This document shows positions 16,758 to 25,515 of a stretch of DNA of 39,287 nt, one piece after another. The notes beneath the pieces are model-generated. The model was not told the DNA's origin. It ran no database searches and saw only the letters and a list, made by a program, of their open reading frames with translations. How positions within the stretch are numbered: position 1 is the first letter of the stretch; every line of letters begins with the position of its first letter. The DNA is from a virus. The stretch covers positions 1 through 39,287 of the IMG/VR virus record IMGVR_UViG_3300005511_000033. One strand, written 5' to 3'. The translations under genes were made by a program, and so were the position numbers.

Positions 16758-17726
16758 TTATACCTTTCCGGTTGCCATAAGCATCGCGGCCAGGCCGTCT
16801 ACAGTGGGCCTGGCGTTGAAGTTCTTACGGACGGTTTCGACAGTGGAAGGCGGTGTCGATCGGGTCTGCTTGGCGGGCTTCTGGGGAGCCGCCGCAGCCT
16901 TTTTCACCGCCTCGGGCTTGCGGTTTTGCAGCTCTCGGAACTTCGTCGCGTCATCCAGCATGCGGAAGACGCGGGGGTCGGTCACCTGCGATAGCTCCTG
17001 CGGCGAAAAACCGTAGGTCTCGGTCGCGTGGCGATTCCAGACCGGCAATCGGTCCTTGAAGTCCGGCATCTCAGCAGCCAACGTCTTGGCCGCCTCGCGC
17101 TGGCCCTTCACGATCCGCTCCGTTTGCTGCTGTTGAATCAGCTGGGTCGCATTGCCGAGCATTCCGGCCAGCTCTTTCTCCTGGCTGCGGGCGTTCAGGA
17201 TGTCGGCTTGCAGGGACGCATAGCGTGCCGGGTCGTCTTCTCGGTTGGTCTGCCTCAACGCAGACTCCAGACTGGCCACGACAGCACGCGTCATATGCAA
17301 TTCACCAACCCGTTCGCCATACATGTTCAGGGCTTGGAGCTGCTGGGTTGCTCGGTTCTGGATTTCGCTTTCCGCCTGCTCACGCTCCTTGCTCAAGGCC
17401 TGGGTCTTCTGCGTGTAATCCTGCGCACGCATGTAGCCCGCGCGGAGGTCGCTCTCCGGCACCTCGTACTCGGTTCCATCGGCAGTCTTCCACTTATGCA
17501 CGCGGTCCTGCGACGATTCCTTCTCAGGTTGATCGTCTTCGCCATCGCCATCCTCGGCGTCGGCGCCCTCGTCTTCGGCGGATTCTTGCTCCTGGCCGCC
17601 GTCCTCGTGCTCGTCCGCGCCGGATTCCCCTTCGGGTTGATCGTCTTCGGGTTCGCGCGCCTCATCGGGTGAATCGGCGGTTTCCAAGGCTTGGGCCAGG
17701 CTGTCCAGGGTGAAATCTTCAGGCAT
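16758..17726 (-). CDS. Acidic scaffolding-like protein
   Basis: A 322-aa protein. Residues about 10-75 are very acidic (runs of Asp/Glu), then comes a long helical coiled-coil-like region (about 90-210; QALSKEREQAESEIQN, EKELAGMLGNATQLIQQQQ), and a short C-terminus that is more basic. Length, composition and position immediately upstream of the coat gene identify a podoviral scaffold that would direct procapsid assembly and be lost or cleaved before maturation. No protease motif is seen. Confidence 0.8.
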   Translation of the reverse strand: MPEDFTLDSLAQALETADSPDEAREPEDDQPEGESGADEHEDGGQEQESAEDEGADAEDGDGEDDQPEKESSQDRVHKWKTADGTEYEVPESDLRAGYMRAQDYTQKTQALSKEREQAESEIQNRATQQLQALNMYGERVGELHMTRAVVASLESALRQTNREDDPARYASLQADILNARSQEKELAGMLGNATQLIQQQQTERIVKGQREAAKTLAAEMPDFKDRLPVWNRHATETYGFSPQELSQVTDPRVFRMLDDATKFRELQNRKPEAVKKAAAAPQKPAKQTRSTPPSTVETVRKNFNARPTVDGLAAMLMATGKV

Positions 17727-17757
17727 CGCTCATATCCCTATAAGGTTTGACTCCAAC

Positions 17758-17781
17758 AAAAAGGCCGCTCATCTGGCGGCC
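17758..17781 (-). terminator. Intrinsic terminator upstream of the scaffold gene
   Basis: On the minus strand, GGCCGC and GCGGCC flank a short loop and a five-T run follows (the arms are 17776-17781 and 17763-17768). It lies between the 153-aa gene and the scaffold gene. Within the late operon it would attenuate rather than end transcription. Confidence 0.75.
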
Positions 17782-17839
17782 GGTCGGTTGGTCTTTCTTA
17801 CGGCTGCCATCAAGGGCTGGCAGCAGGCCCATACAGAAA

Positions 17840-18301
17840 TCAGTGCTTGGAACCGTCGCTGTACTGCGCGGACGCAGCGCCGCGGCCAACGCGGATGCCG
17901 GCGTCGCGGCCCTCATAGATGCCGTTGGTTTCCGGCGCCTGCGGGTGGCTGATGCCGGTCACCACCAGGCCCAGAGCCTGAGCCTTGTCTTCATGCTCGC
18001 GCACGAAGGCTTCGAACGTCGAAACGCTGCTCGGATCAAAGGGCTTGGGAACTTCCAACTCGGCCTTGGGCGCGTAATCCACGGGTTGATTACCGTGCTG
18101 CGCCTTGCCCACGACGGGCGGTTGTTCTTCCAGGGCGCCGGCCGGCTGCACCGGTTCCACCTGGACCGTGGTTTCGGTCACCGCGTCATTGGTGCCGCCG
18201 GTTTGTTGGTCGGGGACCATCTTGTCATTGACCGGCTGCTTGGCGGCCTCGCGTTCGGCGTCGATGTCCTTCGCCTTGGTATCAGTCTTTTTGGTGGTCA
18301 T
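17840..18301 (-). CDS. Disordered-N-terminus protein near portal/scaffold
   Basis: A 153-aa hydrophilic protein. Residues 1-75 are charged and Gln/Thr/Pro-rich and probably disordered; a short structured part follows (about 80-135; FEAFVREHEDKAQALGLV). It is upstream of the scaffold gene and overlaps its neighbour by 20 bp. It could be a minor capsid or decoration protein. I do not recognise a family. Confidence 0.6.
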   Translation of the reverse strand: MTTKKTDTKAKDIDAEREAAKQPVNDKMVPDQQTGGTNDAVTETTVQVEPVQPAGALEEQPPVVGKAQHGNQPVDYAPKAELEVPKPFDPSSVSTFEAFVREHEDKAQALGLVVTGISHPQAPETNGIYEGRDAGIRVGRGAASAQYSDGSKH

Positions 18302-18617
18302 GGAAATACTCCTTGATGCGTTGGATGAAGGTCTTGGTGGGCGGCTCCATCTCCAGCATGCTGCGCGCTGCCGCCCCGTTCTGGAGGTATCCCTCGAAGA
18401 TGGAGATGAATCGATTTTTCGCTTGGAGCATGCGATACAGCTCTTCGCGCTCGGCCGGGCCGATGACTACGCCGTCTTGGCGGCGGTCGCCGGCCCACAG
18501 AGCGTGAATCTCCTGGTCGATAAGGCCTAGGGCCTCCAGAACCAGGGGATCGCTCATGATCCGCTCAGCGTTCTGTGAGCGGGCCAGGTCGGCCATGTCT
18601 TGATCAGAGGGCTGCAT
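18282..18617 (-). CDS. Helical packaging-region protein
   Basis: A 111-aa, mostly helical protein (start MQPSDQDMADLARSQNAERI; charged end HDHQKD). It overlaps the portal stop by 14 bp and the next gene by 20 bp, so it is strongly coupled to the portal. The role is unknown; a small portal-associated or head-assembly protein is plausible from position. Confidence 0.6.
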   Translation of the reverse strand: MQPSDQDMADLARSQNAERIMSDPLVLEALGLIDQEIHALWAGDRRQDGVVIGPAEREELYRMLQAKNRFISIFEGYLQNGAAARSMLEMEPPTKTFIQRIKEYFHDHQKD

Positions 18618-20778
18618 TCGGGGCTACCTGCGGGCGGGTGATGTTGGCGGCGGTTTCCAGGTCCTTGCGATCTTGCTCACGGGACTTGAGCGCCACATTG
18701 GCGCCGGCTTCGGCCTGCTTGAGGGAAAGCTCGGCCTGCTTGATCTGCAATTCCACACGCTTCAGGTCCAGATCTGCATTTTTCTGCTGAAGCTTGACCT
18801 TCTCGATTTCGAGGTTGGCCGCGGCCTGCTGCTGGTCGGCGACCATCTGCTGTCGCTTCGTCTCGGCTTCGATCTGAGCGGCCTGCACCTGAGCCTGCGC
18901 CAGCGCCGCGCTCGGGTCGCCCTGCTGGTCACCCTGTGGCGGCTGCTGCGCGCTTTGCGGCATGCGGTCGGGGTCGTTGAAGTACTTGTCGATGCCCTTG
19001 ATGCCGGAGGCCTTCAGGATCGCTTCCATGGTGTTGTACAGGTTCTTCCAGGTCACCAACGGAGACTTGGCCGCCATGGCCTCCTTCTGGGCTTCCAGCA
19101 CGCCCTGGAGCGTCTGGACGGTCGCGGACTTGTCCCCCGTGCCCTGGCCCGGCTCGATGGTCACATCCATCTCGGGATTCCAGGGCGACGGATCCACCTG
19201 GACCCACTCATTTCTGAGGCGGTAAGTCGCAGCCTTGTCCTGGTTCTCCGTGACGATGCGCAGCAGCAGGCGGAAAAGATCCTTGATGCCCGTCTCGGCC
19301 AGGATGCGCGCCATCATCTTCTTGCGCGCGTCGCCGGCGGTCATGATCTTGGTGACGCCCGTGGCCGTCTTGTTCAGGCTGTCGGCGTCCAGGCCCTGGT
19401 TGTAGCGGGTGATGCCGGTGCGCGACTCCCGCTTGCTGTCGTTGAATTCGATGCCCTGGAGCGCGGAGTCGGCGACGTTTGTGGTTTGCAGCGGCGCGAT
19501 AGCGTTGGCCATGGGCTGGTTGCCCCGCACAATGCCGCCGATGCGGTTGTTCAGCAGGTCGTCCAGGTTCACGCCGGCGCCCGTGTTGACGTAGGTGCGC
19601 GGGTTGTTGGCCAGCACCAGGCTGTCGGTGTACTGGCGCAGCATCGTGGTGCTGGACTGCTGGAGCGACAGCACCGGATCTGCCAAGGCCATGCCGATCA
19701 GCCGATGCGGGATCAGGATGGGCGACATGACCGCGAAGTCGTGGCCCTCGGCCTCGTCGTTCACCAGCGTCTCATTGCCGCCGCGCACGACCCGGCGCCA
19801 TTCAGCTATGCCGTCGCCGTCGTAGTCCAGGCGGATAAAGCCGTCGAACACCATCACCTGCTCAGTGGCGTCGTCCGGGGAATCCTCGCCGATGGTCTGG
19901 TCCGCCGTCTCGTCGCTGGCCGTCTGGGCGATGCCCTGGGTCTGGTCCACAATCACATCGAACGATTGGACGTTCTTGACCTTGGACTTGTCGTAGCCCA
20001 GCTCGCGCATATCCGAGCGCGTCAGGGCCTTCATCTCGCCCACGATATCCGCGGCGGCCAAGGTCTTGGCGCGTGCGCTGACGATGAAATTCTCAGGCTG
20101 CACGTTGTCGATGTAGACGCGTCCCTTCTTGCGCGTGGTCTTGATTGTGACGTCGTAGAGCTGCTTGACCGGCGACTGTAGGTAGACGGCGGCCGCCAAG
20201 CGCTGATCGGGCGCCATGGCGTTCAGGGCCTGCTCAATCTGCTGGCGTTGCTCAACGTCCTGCGGGTCGTCCTCGCTGGACTGTGCGACCACCTCGGCGT
20301 CGGGATCCTGTAGCAACTGGGTCAGCTGCATTTCATCGATGCCGGTGTAATCGCGCTTGACGACCTTCTCCGACTTCGCCCAATACGCGCGCACGATGCC
20401 GATCTTCGACAGCAGCGCGTCCTTGATCCAGGTGTTGAAGATCAGGAAGCCGGGATTCTGCTTCAGGACGATGTAGTTGATGTAATCGGTGGCCTGCTCG
20501 GCGAAGGCCTCGTCCTCTTCGCCCACAGGTTCGAAGGCCGCCACGGTGTCGCCGCCAACCAGGATCTCGATCAGGTCAGGCAATGCGGACTCAATGGTCT
20601 CGAACACGTCCCAGGAAACGGCCTGCGAGCGCCCCTCAGGCGCCGGCGGCGCTTCGCCAAGGTATGCGCGATAGGTGCGCTCGCGATCACCGCTGAAATG
20701 CTCCTCCTGCCAGCTTGCGGCGTCGTTGATCTGGCTATCCAGGATCTTGTGGAATTCGTCGTCGCTAAGCTGAGCCAT
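18604..20778 (-). CDS. Portal protein (P22 gp1-like)
   Basis: A 724-aa portal, nearly the same length as P22 gp1 (725 aa). The first 600 residues hold the mixed alpha/beta portal core, with landmarks FETIESALPDLIEILVG (about 49-65), LSKIGIVRAYWAKS (about 119-132) and DSKRESRTGITRYNQGLD (about 445-460). After about 600 the sequence becomes a Gln/Ala/Lys-rich coiled coil (QAQVQAAQIEAETKRQQM), suggesting a long barrel or tail-proximal helix. It follows terL with a 1-bp overlap, the standard packaging gene order. Confidence 0.9.
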   Translation of the reverse strand: MAQLSDDEFHKILDSQINDAASWQEEHFSGDRERTYRAYLGEAPPAPEGRSQAVSWDVFETIESALPDLIEILVGGDTVAAFEPVGEEDEAFAEQATDYINYIVLKQNPGFLIFNTWIKDALLSKIGIVRAYWAKSEKVVKRDYTGIDEMQLTQLLQDPDAEVVAQSSEDDPQDVEQRQQIEQALNAMAPDQRLAAAVYLQSPVKQLYDVTIKTTRKKGRVYIDNVQPENFIVSARAKTLAAADIVGEMKALTRSDMRELGYDKSKVKNVQSFDVIVDQTQGIAQTASDETADQTIGEDSPDDATEQVMVFDGFIRLDYDGDGIAEWRRVVRGGNETLVNDEAEGHDFAVMSPILIPHRLIGMALADPVLSLQQSSTTMLRQYTDSLVLANNPRTYVNTGAGVNLDDLLNNRIGGIVRGNQPMANAIAPLQTTNVADSALQGIEFNDSKRESRTGITRYNQGLDADSLNKTATGVTKIMTAGDARKKMMARILAETGIKDLFRLLLRIVTENQDKAATYRLRNEWVQVDPSPWNPEMDVTIEPGQGTGDKSATVQTLQGVLEAQKEAMAAKSPLVTWKNLYNTMEAILKASGIKGIDKYFNDPDRMPQSAQQPPQGDQQGDPSAALAQAQVQAAQIEAETKRQQMVADQQQAAANLEIEKVKLQQKNADLDLKRVELQIKQAELSLKQAEAGANVALKSREQDRKDLETAANITRPQVAPNAAL

Positions 20779-22289
20779 CAGAAGGCACCGAGGGAGGGAT
20801 AGTTGAGCGGCCGGCTAGTGGCCTGGGTGCCTGGGCGGGCGAAAGTGAGCGCAAGGGAGTCGGCGCGGTCAGGCGACTTGATGCCGCGCTTCTTGGCGTC
20901 GTCCTTGGATTCGATCAGCAGTTCGCCGCCACGGTAGGAGTAGCGCAGGGCCGTGAGTTCTGCCTTCAGGTCGCCATCGTTGGGGAGCGCTGCGCCGGCC
21001 TTGATCCATTCCTTCATCTCACGCCACATGTAGGCCCGCAGGTTGTAGTTCTGGCCGTCGGACATGCGCAGGGAGCTGTTCACGTCCACGACCAGGTCGC
21101 CATACTTCAGACGCAGTTTGTCGGCGACGCCGGCGCCGATGCCGATGGTGTCCACCGCGATCTGCTCCGGAGCCTTGCCATAAGCGTCGATTTCTGTGGT
21201 GGCGAAGGCGGCCACCTGCTCGGTGTCCAGGCCGGTGCGCACTTCCTGCTTGATCAGGACGCGCCCGCGGCGCACGGATAGGACCGTCTTGTCATCGCCG
21301 AAGCGCGCCACGTCCAGGCCGAAGCGCAGCCCGCCCACGGCTTCGACGTCGGCCGGCCCCTTGCCCATGGCCACCGTCACCTCGGCGCCGGGAATCCAGC
21401 TGTTCGTCACCGACGCGTCGTAATCGATGTCGATTTCCTGGGCCACGATGACCGGATCATTCTTGCGCTTCTGGTCTTCGTACCAGGCAGCATCTTTGCG
21501 CGGGTCGTCGCGCCAATGGAACGTGAACACCTCGATCTTGCCGCCGAAGCGCTTGCGGTAGAACGGGCCGCCGTTGCCGTTGGGCGTGGACACGTCGATT
21601 TTGCAGTTGGAGGTCTGCGACAGTGCGGCGTCGATGGCCTCGGCGCGCTCGTAGAACGCGGACTCGTCCTTGAAGTAGATGGAGGTGCGGTTGCCGCGCC
21701 CGATGTTGTCGCCGGCCTCGCCCACGATCACCGCGCCATTCTCCGGGTTGGTAATGCGCATGTGCAGGGCGTCGCGCTGCTCCTGGTAGCCAACCGGGCG
21801 GAATTCAAATGGCAGCAGGGCCACGAACTGGCGCACCTTCCAGAATAGGGATTTCGGATCGCCCAGCTTGTCGACGTACTCTTCCTTGCGGCTGCCGAAG
21901 CCTACGACCGTGCCCTTCAGGAACACCCACATCCAGACGGCAAAGCCGACGCACAGCCAAGACACACCCATATCGCGCGACTTCTCGGCCAGGCCGTCCT
22001 CGCGCCCCATCCATTTCCGGCGGCAGTAGTTGATGAAGTCCGTCTGCTTGTCGAACAGGATGAAGGGAATGATGGTGGGCAGACCGATTTCCGCGTTGCG
22101 CGGGTCGAACGTCATACCCCAGTCATTGATGAATTCGGCCGGATGCGTCCGGTAGAAGTCCTTGACGCCGGCCAGCATGGAGGGATCAGCGCGCAGGCGC
22201 TCCAGCCGCTCAGCCCGCTCTCGGTAGACCCGGTCATAGTCCGGGTTCCGGAAATCGAACCAGTCAGGCGCCAGACTTGCCATTGCCAT
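20778..22289 (-). CDS. terL: Terminase large subunit
   Basis: A 503-aa packaging motor and nuclease. The ATPase domain shows a Walker A-like K103-S110 (KSRDMGVS) and a Walker B ending IYFKDES with D208/E209. The nuclease domain has the RNase H-like acidic triad candidates D325 (in GLDVARFGDD), D380 (in AVDTIGIGAG) and D474/D477 (in PDRADSLAL). It cuts concatemers and pumps DNA through the portal, which is encoded next. The first ATG (22289) overlaps terS by 26 bp; a second ATG two codons later is equally possible. Confidence 0.95.
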   Translation of the reverse strand: MAMASLAPDWFDFRNPDYDRVYRERAERLERLRADPSMLAGVKDFYRTHPAEFINDWGMTFDPRNAEIGLPTIIPFILFDKQTDFINYCRRKWMGREDGLAEKSRDMGVSWLCVGFAVWMWVFLKGTVVGFGSRKEEYVDKLGDPKSLFWKVRQFVALLPFEFRPVGYQEQRDALHMRITNPENGAVIVGEAGDNIGRGNRTSIYFKDESAFYERAEAIDAALSQTSNCKIDVSTPNGNGGPFYRKRFGGKIEVFTFHWRDDPRKDAAWYEDQKRKNDPVIVAQEIDIDYDASVTNSWIPGAEVTVAMGKGPADVEAVGGLRFGLDVARFGDDKTVLSVRRGRVLIKQEVRTGLDTEQVAAFATTEIDAYGKAPEQIAVDTIGIGAGVADKLRLKYGDLVVDVNSSLRMSDGQNYNLRAYMWREMKEWIKAGAALPNDGDLKAELTALRYSYRGGELLIESKDDAKKRGIKSPDRADSLALTFARPGTQATSRPLNYPSLGAF

Positions 22290-22686
22290 TGAGCATCCGG
22301 AGATATGCCTCTCCGGCCTCGACTGTCACGATAGCCTCGACTTGAACCGCGCCGCCCTCTGGCCCTTGCACGGTCTGTTCCACTTTGTCCGTGTATCCGT
22401 GCTTGGTCAAAAGCATCTTGGTGATGACCGGGTTCATGTCACCTTTGAGGCCGCCATTGACCAGTCCACGCTCCTGCATCAGGTCAATTTGCATGAGAAG
22501 GGCCGAAAATTGAGCCTTCTTGGGGTCTTTCGCCCATTCCTGGACGGTGGACTTCACCACGCCGATATGCAGCGCAAGGCCTGCTTGCGACGGCACCACG
22601 TCACCGAGTTCTGAGAATCGCTCGATGTAATCCCGGCATCGAGCCAGGATCTTCGGTCCGTACTTCGTAGGCCTGCCGGCGGGCAT
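22264..22686 (-). CDS. terS: Terminase small subunit
   Basis: A 140-aa protein. The N-terminus (AGRPTKYGPKILARCRDYIE) and the following helices (SQAGLALHIGVVKSTVQEWAKDP, about 33-55) form a helix-turn-helix typical of phage small terminases. Downstream are GGLKGDMNPVITKMLLTKHGY (about 78-98) and an acidic C-terminus. It should recognise the packaging start site and recruit TerL. The start was set at the ATG at 22686, not the open frame extending to 23043, because that stretch crosses two terminators. Confidence 0.85.
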   Translation of the reverse strand: MPAGRPTKYGPKILARCRDYIERFSELGDVVPSQAGLALHIGVVKSTVQEWAKDPKKAQFSALLMQIDLMQERGLVNGGLKGDMNPVITKMLLTKHGYTDKVEQTVQGPEGGAVQVEAIVTVEAGEAYLRMLNGNGKSGA

Positions 22687-22700
22687 TTGACGCTCCAATG

Positions 22701-22740
22701 AAAAAGCCCCCGCCTCTGGGACCAACCAGAGCACGAGGGC
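22701..22740 (-). terminator. Terminator T1 upstream of terS
   Basis: Minus-strand hairpin with inner stem CTCTGG/CCAGAG (22714-22719 with 22726-22731) and outer GCCC/GGGC pairing, followed by five T residues. It is the second of two terminators met by leftward transcripts before the late genes. Confidence 0.75.
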
Positions 22741-22746
22741 CAAAGC

Positions 22747-22771
22747 AAAAGCCCCGGCTTTTGGCCAGGGC
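22747..22771 (-). terminator. Terminator T2 upstream of terS
   Basis: Minus-strand hairpin (GCCC with GGGC and GGC with GCC around a CAAAA loop) followed by a four-T run. In tandem with T1 it separates early from late genes. The remaining sequence from 22772 to 22816 shows no gene. Confidence 0.65.
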
Positions 22772-22816
22772 TTCGAATTCTGGGCGTACTTCGCCCACGG
22801 GGTGGAATGTAACGCC

Positions 22817-23062
22817 TCATTCGGGCGTTTGCAAGTTCTCAGGTTTTTGCTCCCAGTACCGCCCACGCTTACCGCAGGCCCAGAATGGAGGAATCGGCAC
22901 CGGGACAAAAGGAATAAAAAGCCACCGGGCGGTGCGCTCTTCGTAGGCATCCAGTACGCCACGCACCCGCTCGCGGCCGTCGACAGGTTCAACATGTGTC
23001 CGCACCTTGCGCAAACATTCGCCTGGGTATTGGTAATGCACACAGTCCTTGCATATCTTCAT
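22817..23062 (-). CDS. Small CxxC protein
   Basis: An 81-aa protein starting MKICKDCVHYQYPGEC, with a CxxC pair, a further Cys at about 16 and a late Cys in FWACGKRG. This resembles short phage zinc-ribbon-like proteins of unknown role. The ATG at 23062 overlaps the upstream stop (ATGA) and has GGAGG in front. It is the last early gene before the tandem terminators. Confidence 0.65.
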   Translation of the reverse strand: MKICKDCVHYQYPGECLRKVRTHVEPVDGRERVRGVLDAYEERTARWLFIPFVPVPIPPFWACGKRGRYWEQKPENLQTPE

Positions 23063-23460
23063 GCCGCCTCCCTCTGCTCCATCAACCCCTTGGCGATAAA
23101 CGCCTCCAGCAGCATCGCCCTGCCCTCCTGCCACAGCTCCGCCAGTTCCTCGGGCGTCAGCCGGGCATTACGCCACACCGCGGCGCCGGCATGGTTCGCC
23201 GCCCGTGTCTCCACCGCAACACGCAGTTGCCAGGTGGGCAGCGCCTCCCAGCAATACCCGATGGCGCGCGCACGTAGCCGCAAGATCCGCTCATCCGCCT
23301 CGCTGGCGTCGTCGTGCACGTTGCCGCTGCTGGCTTTGGCATCGCGGAACATAGGGGAGTACTGCGGCAGCCCCAGCGGCGGCATGCCCACGGTGGTCGG
23401 ATACCAGACGCGGGCCAGCAGCTCCAGCACCTCGTCGTGTTCCTCGAATGGGTTGCGCAT
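23059..23460 (-). CDS. Candidate late regulator (Q position)
   Basis: A 133-aa protein with no motif I can name with certainty. It is mostly helical, with an Arg/Ala-rich centre (ERILRLRARAIGYCWEALPTWQLRV, split across about 70-95) and a C-terminus with LTPEELAELWQEG. It sits at the end of the leftward early operon just before two terminators and terS, the place occupied by antiterminator Q in lambdoid phages, so a late-regulator role is inferred from context alone. The ATG at 23460 has AGGGAG before it; an in-frame ATG at 23517 would overlap the previous gene. Confidence 0.5.
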   Translation of the reverse strand: MRNPFEEHDEVLELLARVWYPTTVGMPPLGLPQYSPMFRDAKASSGNVHDDASEADERILRLRARAIGYCWEALPTWQLRVAVETRAANHAGAAVWRNARLTPEELAELWQEGRAMLLEAFIAKGLMEQREAA

Positions 23461-23498
23461 AGGGTTCTCCCTGAATTTCGCGTAGGTGTGCGGAATCG

Positions 23499-23990
23499 TC
23501 ACAGCTCGGTAACCCATATCCCGTGAACCGTGCTCGCCATGGATTTCATCGGCGGCTGCACCGCTGCTGCGCGATCGTGCTGGCGTTTAACGAACACCGG
23601 AATGACAAGGTCGCGCCAGGGTTGCGCGGTGCGAGGCGGGGCAATGCGTGTCTTGGCGGCGGCCTCGGCGCGACGCTTAGCCTCGGCTGCTGCCACCTTG
23701 ATGGCGTGGCGCTCCTTCGCCGCATCAGCTTGCTTGCGCGCCACTTCCCAGCGCGTGAACGCATGCTCCTTGGTTCGGCCGGTGGCTGTGCTGCCCTGGC
23801 CTTCACACACCCAGCGCCCATCGGCCGGATACAGGCGCGGCGGTTTCCCATCGGAACTCGGCATGGCGACGGAGCAGATCTTGCGAATGGTCGATGTCTG
23901 ATGCTGGGTCAGCTCCGCGATGGATTCGATGGTCTTGCCCTGCTTGCGCATGGCGATGATTTCTTCGCGTTCAGCTTTAGCAATGGTCAT
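23499..23990 (-). CDS. Protein with N-terminal helix-turn-helix
   Basis: A 163-aa protein. Residues 1-42 resemble a resolvase/transposase-type HTH (AKAEREEIIAMRKQGKTI, then SIAELTQHQTSTIRKI). A Trp-containing turn follows, then a long basic, Ala/Lys-rich helix (about 85-125) that could bind nucleic acid. The ATG at 23990 has AGGAG in front and overlaps the RuvC-like stop. Function unknown; regulation or DNA binding in replication is plausible. Confidence 0.6.
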   Translation of the reverse strand: MTIAKAEREEIIAMRKQGKTIESIAELTQHQTSTIRKICSVAMPSSDGKPPRLYPADGRWVCEGQGSTATGRTKEHAFTRWEVARKQADAAKERHAIKVAAAEAKRRAEAAAKTRIAPPRTAQPWRDLVIPVFVKRQHDRAAAVQPPMKSMASTVHGIWVTEL

Positions 23991-24577
23991 GATTTGCGCT
24001 CCTGTGCGACGGCCCAGTCCAGGATGGCCAAGGCATCGGCGTCGTTATCTGTCTCGGGACGGAAGCCGCGAATGCGGGCCTGTTCGATCATGGCGGCCTT
24101 GTCGGCGCCGCCTTTGCCGGTCCAGTGGCGTTTGATGGTCTGGACGTTCGTGCCCACCAACTCGATGCGGCGGGTGTCGGCGGCCATTTCCACCAGCGCG
24201 CGGAAGGCGCCGTAGCAGTGGGCATCACGCACCCCAGCGTGAAAGCTGACATGCTCTACGACGATCTTGTGCACCTGGTGCAGGTCCAGCACTTCGCCGA
24301 GCCAGGACCGGAAGCGCAGCCAGCGCTGGCCGGCGCTCCAGCTCGCACGCGGGGCGAAGGACATGGTGCCGTGCACCACCTTGCCGTCGCGCTTGCGCAC
24401 CGCGTAACCGGTCTTGGTACCCAGGTCCAGGGCCAGAATGCAGACGTTCACGCCCGCGGTGGGCTCCGGCGCGAACAGGCCGGACTGGGCGGCTTCAAGG
24501 CCCAAGTGCTTGGCGATGACTGGAAACGGGTCCATGACGGCGGCCATCGGATCCAGTGCGATATCGGCTTGGTTCAT
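23987..24577 (-). CDS. RuvC-like Holliday junction resolvase
   Basis: A 196-aa RNase H-fold nuclease. The acidic active-site set is visible: D51 (in LALDLGTKTG), E109 (in KIVVEHVSF), and D177/D179/D181 near the end (TDNDADAL). The motif around NVQTIKRHWTGKGGADK is also typical of this family. It would resolve recombination or replication intermediates before packaging. The ATG at 24577 follows GGGAG and overlaps the helicase stop. Confidence 0.8.
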   Translation of the reverse strand: MNQADIALDPMAAVMDPFPVIAKHLGLEAAQSGLFAPEPTAGVNVCILALDLGTKTGYAVRKRDGKVVHGTMSFAPRASWSAGQRWLRFRSWLGEVLDLHQVHKIVVEHVSFHAGVRDAHCYGAFRALVEMAADTRRIELVGTNVQTIKRHWTGKGGADKAAMIEQARIRGFRPETDNDADALAILDWAVAQERKS

Positions 24578-25515
24578 ACCAGGCTCCCAAGGAAATTGAC
24601 CGGCACGCGGCGGGAGCTTCCTGTGAACTGCATGCTCTCGCGGTGGAACCACAGCGGCACCCGCGTTTCCTCGCCGGTGACGCGGTTTTTGATGAAGATG
24701 ACGAAGGCGTCAGGCATCGCATGCACGTCGTCCGGGATGGGATCGCCGGCCGAAAGGGCGCGCTCCACGCGCTGCTCCTTGAACTTGTTGCGCCAGACGA
24801 TCACGCCCTGGTCCACGTTGTCGGTGATCGAGTTGCTGCCCTTGACGTCCGACTTGCCGGGCGCCTTTTCCTCGGTTTCGCCTTTGCGCATGTGGTGCAC
24901 GATGTGGATGTGCATGTTCAGTTCCTTCGCCAGCGCAGTCATGGCAATGACGAAGTCCTTCTGGCCGTTGTAGTCGTCCTCACCACGCACGCAGCGCATG
25001 AGCGAATCGACCACGAAATGCTGGATGCCAAGCTTGCGGCCGCAGTAGCGGATGACGGCGTACAGCGTGCGCAGGTCGGCATGGCCGATGTGGTTGTAGA
25101 TCCACAGCTTGTCACGCAACCAGGCCATGAACCCGGGCGTGAATTCGTCCGCAGGCGTGGCCACCATGGCGGCCTGCCGCTCCATGCGTTCGAGCGTGGC
25201 CAGCGGCGCCATCTCGAACGAGGCGATGCAGGATTTCTCGCCCTGAGCCGTGAAACCCAGGACGGCATTGCCGAGCGCCAGACTCTTTCCATGGCCGCTG
25301 TATCCGGCCCACAGCGTGGTTTCGCCTGGGCGAAATCGCATGATTTCCTGGGTGGATTTCCAGGGCAGTTTGGCGCCGGACAGCCGCGTCGGATTGCTGT
25401 GCAGCTTGACCAGCTCTTCGCCCCAGGCCTCGGCCGGAATGACCTTGGCAATGGGTTCGGCCTCGTCGTAGTACTCGGCGAAGTCGATGTCGTCGTTGGA
25501 GAAAACGGAGTTCAT
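24574..25515 (-). CDS. DnaB-like replicative helicase/ATPase
   Basis: A 313-aa RecA-fold ATPase with Walker A GYSGHGKS (71-78), an acidic residue after the next strand (SFEMAPL), Walker B HFVVD with D170, and the DnaB/Twinkle motifs IHIVHHMRKG and DVKGSNSITDNVD. It lacks the DnaB N-terminal primase-binding domain, as is common for phage versions. With the O-like initiator upstream it would open and load the fork at the candidate origin. Coupled by ATGA on both sides. Confidence 0.85.
   Translation of the reverse strand: MNSVFSNDDIDFAEYYDEAEPIAKVIPAEAWGEELVKLHSNPTRLSGAKLPWKSTQEIMRFRPGETTLWAGYSGHGKSLALGNAVLGFTAQGEKSCIASFEMAPLATLERMERQAAMVATPADEFTPGFMAWLRDKLWIYNHIGHADLRTLYAVIRYCGRKLGIQHFVVDSLMRCVRGEDDYNGQKDFVIAMTALAKELNMHIHIVHHMRKGETEEKAPGKSDVKGSNSITDNVDQGVIVWRNKFKEQRVERALSAGDPIPDDVHAMPDAFVIFIKNRVTGEETRVPLWFHRESMQFTGSSRRVPVNFLGSLV

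Noticed and set aside
15483-16994. Long plus-strand ORF of about 500 codons opposite the coat and scaffold genes
   Set aside because: It is antisense to well-supported virion genes and has no motif; high-GC DNA keeps such shadow frames open.
18673-20181. Long plus-strand ORF opposite the portal gene
   Set aside because: Antisense to the portal gene, with low-complexity Val/Leu/His-rich sequence and no family signal.
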